Part shown: positions 46,496 through 52,495 of the stretch, in pieces
Layout: each line of letters opens with the position of its first letter
How positions within the stretch are numbered: position 1 is the first letter of the stretch
Assembly (NCBI RefSeq): GCF_000234665.1
Contig: NC_018331.1
Coordinates: 991,581-1,044,075 of the forward strand
Length of the DNA stretch: 52,495 bases
From: Leishmania mexicana MHOM/GT/2001/U1103
Lineage: Eukaryota; Euglenozoa; Kinetoplastea; Trypanosomatida; Trypanosomatidae
Direction of reading: 5' to 3'
Translations under genes and position numbers: made by a program
Notes under the pieces: model-generated
Database searches by the model: none
Told to the model about the DNA's origin: nothing
Seen by the model: only the letters and a program-made list of their open reading frames with translations

Positions 46496-49400
46496 ACGAT
46501 GTCGTCGTGTGTGTGTGTGTGTTTCAAGCAAGCATGCACAAGCACCGTTCTTCCGATTTTTTCCCTTCTTCTTCGATGCACGGGGAAGTGTGAGGAGGCG
46601 CCTCCGCACGCACACACACGCATGCTGGTGAATGCGCACATGAGTCTTTAGATGTATGATGTATCCATGGGTGGACCCCGTCTTTGGCTCCCCCCCTCGG
46701 CCACTCTCGTTGTGGGAGTGGAGCCGTGCGGTGAGCGATGTATCATATCCGAGCGGGAGTGCAAGCAACGGCGTCGAACGTCTCTGCAGTTAAAGCGAAG
46801 CAGCTACAAGACAGCTTTGGTAACCGATGGTGCGACATCACCGCCAGAGGTGTACAGGAGACACGAGTGCAAGGGGATGCTCGCATACCTACATATGTAG
46901 GCACAGGAGGGAGTGGCTGCAGCCCCCACCGCCACTGCTCTTCACCCAAAGGAGGAAAGGTGTGCTGTGGTGGCGGTGGCGGCATCATGGGTGAACTGGA
47001 GGAGGGAGGAGGTAGGCAGGGGAGGCACACAGATGTGCGTGTGCACGTCGGAGATGGGGCCGACCCTCTCCTGTTACCCGTCGAGCTGTCGCTCCTCTGC
47101 GCCCCCCCCCCTCGTTGCCCTCTATCCTCCTCCTCCTCTGATCTTTAACGGCGCGCTGGCAGTGACACCGCCGTGTCCGTTTTTGCCTCTATGTTCATGC
47201 CTACTGCATCACCAGCCCCTCCTCTTCTGCTTCTCCCGCTCACATATACGCTGCTGCAGGCCGTCTGCCGTGCCCTCATCTCCCTTTCCTATACATGTAA
47301 TGAGACACACATAGCCCCATCTTCGTCTATGCTTTCCGTCTACGCGCTGCTCTCCACTTGAGGTGTGCTCCCTCCGGAGCCGTGGTCAGCAGTGCTTCTG
47401 TTTCTGCTGATGCTCACCGTCACCTCAACGTCAGCCGTCGTCCTCTCCACCGCGGCGATAGCCACGACGTGCGACACTCCCCCACTACACCGCATGCGAC
47501 GCCGGCTGTGACCTTACGTGCTTTGTGGGTGAGGCCGACATTCACTTCACTCCCCATGCACGGCTGCTTCCAGCCACCGCCGCCACAATACCTCCCCCTA
47601 ACTGCACCAGCCGCATCGCCAACAAGCGACTCTACTGTGAGAGCAGCTACTGCGCTGAGAGTGGCGTGTGCGCACCGTGCGAGGCGGCGCGCTCGCCGAC
47701 CGCTGCATCACCTGTGAGAGGGGAGGGGGCTACACGCTGAGGTGCATCCGTGACGACAACGCCGGCGCGAACATCAGCAAGCTGTGTGTGTGTTTGTGTG
47801 AGGAATACGGCTCTCGCTGTTGGCGCTGACCGCTTCATGCAGGCAGTCGTCGCTCACGTAGCGACTCTTCTCACCCTTTCAGCTGCTGCGCCGTGTGCTT
47901 TCTGCGTGACACTGTGCTTCCATTCAGGTGGCCTGCGAGGCGCGCGACAGAGAGGCGTTGCGGCTTCGCCGGCTGAAGGGGAGGGGGGGCGGCGACTCGT
48001 TGAGCGGAGAGCTTCCCTGCTCACTCCCCACATTCCCTTTTTGCGTTGTCCATGACGCACCCTTCACCGCTTCTTGTTCGACGGTCCTCATCTCTTACCC
48101 CGCCTCCTTTGGTGCGTCTTTGGCCGAGCACTGTTGCTCTGTGTGTGTGTGTGTATGTCCGTCGCTGCCCTCTTGCTCATGTGCACGCACCCCTCCCTCG
48201 CCCTCCTCACCATGTCCGCTACTGGGTGCGAGACATGATGGATAAGGGAAGGGGTGGACAGTGCACGGCAGTGGAGCTTATCAAACTGGTAAGCAGCGAT
48301 TCCGCGAGGGCCGGTGCACAAGCGGTCAGCCCACCCCTACCCCACCCCCTCCTCTGGCGACGCTCAACACGTTGGTGACATCGCCCATGGCAGACCAGAA
48401 AAGTATGGATGGGGGCCCATCAGCTGCGTGAATCGCCGTCCCCCTACCCCCATTCTCTCTGCTTTCACACCAGCGAGGGCAGGAAACATCGATGCGTCTG
48501 TGCGCCTGTGATGGCGGCGTAGGCGAGAGGGGGCGCCTCTCTGTGTGTGCGTGGCTGACCGACTCATCCACGCACGCACTCCGACACCGCCATGACGGTG
48601 ATGGCCATGGCGCATGCAGATGGGCACACGGAGGCGGGGACAGAAGTGACCGATGCTCTCGCGAGGACGCATGAACGGCGAGTTGAACAGCCGGCCGGAA
48701 GCGGGCAGCGGAGTGCCCCCTCCCTCCTCCGGCAAACTCCACGCGAGGATAGCGTTGCCACATCAGAGCAAGAGACCGAAAACGAACACACACACCCACG
48801 GACGCGCGCGAAGGAGCGTTGGTGGACATGGAGAGAAGAGGAGGTGAGAGCACCCGGAGTGGTCGCTCGTGGGGTGCCGGCCGGTGTAGACTTGGATTCT
48901 ATTTTCTCTTGGTTTGGTTGCGGGTGTCGAGAGGTCGGCGGTGGATGTTGTGGCAAGGTTGATCAGGTCACGCATCTTTGGCGTCTCTCTCTCTTGGTCT
49001 GTCACCTTGCCTCCTCCACCCCCTTTCTTCACTCTCGTGTTTCTGCACTCCATTTTACCGTCCATCTTCTCGGACTAATCTCCGTGTGTGGTCCTTGCTG
49101 TCGTAGCAACGCACCGGTGTCTTCGGTTGCCTATGGCAGATGCGGGTATCTCTTTGCGCACCGCACCAGCAGAAGCGCCGGTCAAGCCCTGTCAAGAGCA
49201 AGCGCTGTGACGTGCAGCTGCTGCCATCGATGCGGCAGGGCTCCTGTAGTCGAATTGCTTCACGGCAGTACCGCCTGAAGGGGCGGGGCTTCGGCTGCGT
49301 TGACGCGCCGGTAGCGCGCGCACCACCCCGTGTGCCCTTCTCCCTTGTGTGCGAGTGGAGGAGGGCCTCCGCCATGCAGAAGGCTGCGCATGTGCTTTGA

Positions 49401-49672
49401 CTTTTTTCTCTGCGCCGTCAGCTTCTCTACACCCTTTCTCTTCACTTTGTGATGGCCTCGTGCCGCCCTGTGTGGATACCGACGGTGTAGTGGTTCCCTC
49501 GTTACGTAGAGCAGGCGACCAAGAGCGTGTGCGTGCTTAGTGAGCGTTGACGGACATCGCCACCATCGCCAGCCCTCGCGCCTCCTTCGCACATCCGTAT
49601 TCTTCTGAGCAGGACTCCGTCTGCCACATCTCTCTGTGTGTGGGCGCCTGTAGGACATCTTCAGCAGCGGCC
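46496..49672. other. 3.2-kb gap, contains a likely pseudogene
   Basis: Holds GT repeats (about 46503-46520 and 48140-48155), pyrimidine blocks and a stretch around 47362-48000 that looks like a decayed gene (see separate entry). An ATG frame at 48592-49278 (228 codons) is rejected because its third positions are not GC-biased and a pyrimidine tract lies in its middle. A pyrimidine-rich region near 49400-49440 leads to the RPC82 gene. Confidence 0.5.
47362..48000 (+). pseudogene. Likely frameshifted relic of a secreted or surface Cys-rich protein
   Basis: Short open segments in alternating frames join into a plausible order. Frame A, from 47362 to a TGA at 47509-47511, has PEPWSAVLLFLLMLTV then TSTSAVVLSTAA, a good signal-peptide core but without an ATG. 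Frame B, open 47462-47740, has TACDAGCDLTC then NCTSRIANKRLYCESSYC and GVCAPC, with Leishmania-like GC-rich third positions. Frame A reopens from 47659 to 47829 with RCITCERGGGYTLRC and SKLC. Frame B (about 47811-47920) then gives a hydrophobic stretch (VVAHVATLLTLSAAAP) that could be a membrane anchor, and the third frame a basic tail (ACEARDREALRLRRLK). Two CNxT/NxS-type sites (NCT, NIS) fit a lumenal ectodomain. No family is recognised. At least two or three frameshifts would be needed, so it is not expressed as one protein; chance low-complexity sequence remains possible. Confidence 0.4.
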
Positions 49673-51487
49673 ATGCCGCTCTTCTGCGTCGGCGATGTGA
49701 CCACTCGCCCATCGGAGGTGTGCGAGGACCTCGCAGCGAAGCCCATCGCAGCACACCACCAACTCATCATCTCTACCGTCACCCACCAGCTAGGCCCGTT
49801 GGCCGGCGCTATCTGCCGCATCCTCATCCAGTCAGGGCCAATGTCGTTGAAGGACATCAGCGATGCCGTCCATCGCGATGAGGAGGTGCGCGCCGTCGCC
49901 GCTGCTGCCGCCAACCGTGCTTCTGCCACCGGAGAAAAGACGACAGCGGTGCCGCCTACCCATCAAGTCGGTTCTAGTTTCCATGTCCACCTTGGCGACA
50001 TTACTTGTGTCAACGACGTTATTCACGAGGTGGCGGTGAAGGAGCTCGTGACGCGGCTAGTGGTGCATCGTCTCATCCACGCAGACCCGGCCACGCACCT
50101 ATACGAGATACGCTACGGCAGCGCTATCCTTCTGCGCGTGCTGTTCCCGCTCCTTCTCCATTGCGCACGTCAGCAGTACGGCGAGGCAGCCAAGTGCGTG
50201 CTGCTCGTAGTCTACCAGCTGGGCGTCGTACCGCCGCGCGCCGCAGTGCAGGTGGCGCTGAGCCGCACCCCCAGCATTACCCGAGACGCGATCGAGTACG
50301 CGGTTGTTCGCATGGTCGAGGATGGGTGGCTGGTGCCGGTGCACAACTCACCCACCGCTGCACCCGGTGCTGCCACAGCGGCGAATGCGGCACGGCTGGC
50401 TGACCTGGCCCCCTCGCACCCGGGCGGCAATGCCGATTTGTGGAACGCCGCGACACCGTACTGTGTGGGCCTCGAGGCCGCCCTGCATTACCTCTTCAAT
50501 GACGCAATCGAGCAGGCCGTTGCTGAGCGCTATGCAGACGGACGACTTGCCCTCACCTTGGTGCGCGTGCTGCGGCGCCGTGTAGCACCGAACTCAGGGT
50601 ACACCGAGGCTGTTGCCTCCTTCCAGGAGCTGGCGGCGGAGCTGCCGACCACTGCGGGTGTGCGCCGCGATCGCAGTGGCGAGCCGCTGATGGGCACCGA
50701 CAACGTGCCGAGTAGCTCCGTGGAGGCGCTGCAGCGCTGCCTGCAGCGTTTGTGCCAGCCCATCGTCTTTTATAGCTGCGACGCCGCTGCACCCATGACG
50801 TCAGTCGCCGGCATCTCCCCAAGCTTCACGACGATGCCGTCGACGCGAGCGCTCTTGGTGAAGCCGCACAGCCAGAGCAACTTCTACGCGATAGACCATG
50901 TCACCGCTGTGCACCTGCTGCAGGAGACTGTGTGCGAGCGGGTCGTGTACAGTCGCTACGGCGTACTTGGTGTGCGCATCATGAAGCTGCTGCTGCAGCA
51001 CCACTTCCTTGAGGAGCGGACGCTGGCGGAGCAGTCCGTCGCCACGTACGTCAAGGTTCGCGAGGTATTGCACCAGATGTTCAAGGATGGCTTCCTGCTT
51101 CAGCAAGAAGTGCCACGTACCTCGGCACTCGTCGAAAGGCCCGCCAAGGCCAGTGTGTACCTCTGGGGGCTGAGCTGGAGCGCGACGCTGCTGCCTGTGG
51201 TGCGCGAGCGGCTCGCGAAAACGCTGACGATTGCATGGGAGAAACTGCGTGAGGCGCAGCAGCAGGCGTCTGCCGTCGCAAAACCTGCGGCCGGCGTCCA
51301 CCCCACACCCGCGGCTGGCAGCGGCATCAACAGCAGTGCCGCTCACGCCGAGGAGATCGAGGCGCAGTGGAAGTATGGCATGTCTCGCAACATTCAGCAG
51401 GTACTGCAGGCCCAACGCGCTGTGACAGGGCTGCAGAGCTGCGTCATGTCACTCATGCGACTGTTGCTGATCGTTGATTTTTTTTAA
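49673..51487 (+). CDS. RPC82: RNA polymerase III subunit RPC82/RPC3 (POLR3C)
   Basis: 604 aa. Winged-helix family: an N-terminal HTH (about 25-100) with HHQLIISTVTHQLGPLAGAI, then ILIQSGPMSLKDISDAV, as in RNA_pol_Rpc82. Further winged helices follow at about 150-225 (VYQLGVVPPRAAVQVALS, AIEYAVVRMVEDGWLVPV) and in the second half (ERVVYSRYGVLGVRIMKLLL, VREVLHQMFKDGFLLQQEVPR, VYLWGLSWS), the last with the family-typical QEVPR and LW marks. RPC82 with RPC34 and RPC31 forms the Pol III subcomplex that opens the promoter and starts transcription of tRNA, 5S rRNA and small RNA genes in the nucleus. It is on the long side, with a Pro/Ala-rich insert near 220-240 and another near 535-555. The TTG-started extension from 49547 was rejected; Met at 49673 follows a CTGTAG acceptor-like site. 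Confidence 0.93.
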   Translation: MPLFCVGDVTTRPSEVCEDLAAKPIAAHHQLIISTVTHQLGPLAGAICRILIQSGPMSLKDISDAVHRDEEVRAVAAAAANRASATGEKTTAVPPTHQVGSSFHVHLGDITCVNDVIHEVAVKELVTRLVVHRLIHADPATHLYEIRYGSAILLRVLFPLLLHCARQQYGEAAKCVLLVVYQLGVVPPRAAVQVALSRTPSITRDAIEYAVVRMVEDGWLVPVHNSPTAAPGAATAANAARLADLAPSHPGGNADLWNAATPYCVGLEAALHYLFNDAIEQAVAERYADGRLALTLVRVLRRRVAPNSGYTEAVASFQELAAELPTTAGVRRDRSGEPLMGTDNVPSSSVEALQRCLQRLCQPIVFYSCDAAAPMTSVAGISPSFTTMPSTRALLVKPHSQSNFYAIDHVTAVHLLQETVCERVVYSRYGVLGVRIMKLLLQHHFLEERTLAEQSVATYVKVREVLHQMFKDGFLLQQEVPRTSALVERPAKASVYLWGLSWSATLLPVVRERLAKTLTIAWEKLREAQQQASAVAKPAAGVHPTPAAGSGINSSAAHAEEIEAQWKYGMSRNIQQVLQAQRAVTGLQSCVMSLMRLLLIVDFF

Positions 51488-52286
51488 AGGAGTGTGTCGC
51501 ACAGCGCAGAGCGGCAGGCGAGCGCCGACGTGAGCGTGGCGTCTCTCACTCTCTGTACCGCTGTTTTGGTTGACATGCGCGCCAGCGTGTCGGAGCGGTG
51601 CGAGCCGCACGCCGTCCGTCGCCGCGCTTCTGCCCGTCTTGTGCACCCGCGCTCGTGGTGTGTTGTACGTAAGCGTCGCCCGCACTGGAGGCTGCGTAAA
51701 GCGATGAACAGAGCAACTAACGAAACATGCGAGGGTTCTCGCGCGCTGCGCATCTTCTCGTGTCCTGTCCTTCTCTCTTTCTGTGTGTGTGTGTTCCCCA
51801 CCGCGTCTGCACGGTGGTGTTGCTCACTAACGGCACTGCCTCCTCACAGGCGCAGGGGAGTGCGTGTGTGCTGAGCCAGTGAAGCACCGACAGGGGGGAG
51901 GCGGAGGGCGCATCGGCGTTGCCACCACCTGCGGCGGTGTATGCGGCCACGCATGTGGAAGGCGCATAGGGTGGTGGATTGGTCGGGCCGACTCGCCACT
52001 TCCCGCGCTTGTGACGGCCTTGTGGTATCTCATCATCGCCATCGCTTTTCGCCCCTCTCACTCTCTTCTCTGTAACCGCTGGTGCCGCCGTGGCGCAGTC
52101 CCGCTGCCGCTGTTTGGGTGCGTCGCCGAAGCTTTCGTAGCCGTTGCCTCCCCCACCTCCAAGTTGCTCACTGGGGAGTGGTGGCCACACCCACACAGGC
52201 AGCTTTGATTCGCGGCGTTGCGTGGAGACGCAGAGGCGAGCTGAGTTCTCAGGCTGCGCCGTCTGGCACCCCCTTGCGAGCGTCCG
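51488..52286. other. Intergenic, no gene seen
   Basis: Pyrimidine-rich patches (about 51760-51790) and GC-rich mixed sequence; open frames on both strands are short and overlapping. It presumably contains the RPC82 3' UTR and the 5' region of the last gene. Confidence 0.45.
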
Positions 52287-52495
52287 ATGCAGCGCTCAAC
52301 GCGTCACCGGCACGCACCGCCCGCTGCTGCCGGGACAGCGGAGGATGCAATCGTGCTGTCTTCCCTCAAGAAAGACTCTCCGCTTGTGCGCAAGAGGCGG
52401 GAGGCGGCCGCACGCAGCGCACAGCTCACCGATCTGTTTGACAGCCTCTCGGCTGCGGATGCCAGGGCGCAGCAGGGCACCGAGCTCGGTGAGGA
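52287..52495 (+). CDS. 5' end of an unrecognised gene, cut by the window edge
   Basis: The frame beginning with the ATG at 52287 stays open to the edge (69 complete codons). It starts MQRSTRHRHAPPAAAGTAED and continues with charged, helix-prone sequence (SLKKDSPLVRKRREAAARSA, then LTDLFDSLSAADARAQQG). Third positions are GC-rich. It is the only frame on this strand that is open to the end with this codon pattern, and a competing frame (52082-52441) stops inside it. No family can be named from this fragment. Confidence 0.65.
   Translation, partial: MQRSTRHRHAPPAAAGTAEDAIVLSSLKKDSPLVRKRREAAARSAQLTDLFDSLSAADARAQQGTELGE

Noticed and set aside
48592..49278. 228-codon ATG frame on + in the 3.2-kb gap
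   Set aside because: Third positions not GC-biased, a pyrimidine tract in the middle, Cys/Ser-rich tail by chance; no domain.
1..52495. tRNA, snRNA or 5S rRNA genes
   Set aside because: A search by eye for B-box-like GGTTCGANTCC sequences and 5S-like sequence found no convincing candidate; a covariance-model scan would be needed to be sure.

Overview
The window reads as nuclear DNA of a trypanosomatid protozoan, most probably Leishmania or a close relative. The reasons are: about twenty intronless genes all on the + strand; GC-rich third codon positions; CA/GT microsatellites, poly-pyrimidine tracts and AG dinucleotides (spliced-leader acceptor context) between genes; and kinetoplastid-typical families such as a farnesylatable J protein, an axonemal dynein and a bacterial-type glycoside hydrolase. 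The species cannot be fixed from the sequence alone. No rRNA, tRNA, transposase or CRISPR array was seen.

Left flank (1-2280): no convincing gene. It holds CA/GT repeats, a perfect AT-rich palindrome, two copies of one stem-loop followed by a T run, and about 600 bases of strongly G-biased DNA. It could be a strand-switch or transcription-start region, but the left neighbour is outside the window.

Gene array (2281-33481), in order: a GH32 fructosidase-like protein that lacks the catalytic nucleophile; a longin R-SNARE; a helical-repeat (Pumilio-like?) protein; two small membrane proteins; an RPAP3-like TPR co-chaperone; a type I DnaJ ending in a CaaX box; an aldo-keto reductase; a Hop2 meiotic recombination factor; a FAM21-like WASH complex subunit; an SDR/FabG-like reductase; a coiled-coil protein; two adjacent protein kinases; the Prp19 splicing factor; a tubulin-tyrosine-ligase-family enzyme; and a small basic, probably nuclear protein.

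Dynein and right flank (33482-52495): a 13-kb axonemal dynein heavy chain gene, a 3.2-kb gap that contains what looks like a frameshifted relic of a secreted or surface Cys-rich protein (about 47362-48000), the RNA polymerase III subunit RPC82/RPC3, and the 5' end of an unrecognised gene running off the right edge.

The genes do not form a pathway, as expected for polycistronic transcription in this group. Loose themes are the flagellum and its assembly (dynein, tubulin ligase, R2TP-type co-chaperone), membrane traffic (R-SNARE, WASH) and RNA biology (Prp19, RPC82). Start codons were chosen as the first plausible ATG after a likely splice acceptor; several longer reading frames begin with GTG or TTG or run through CA repeats and were trimmed.
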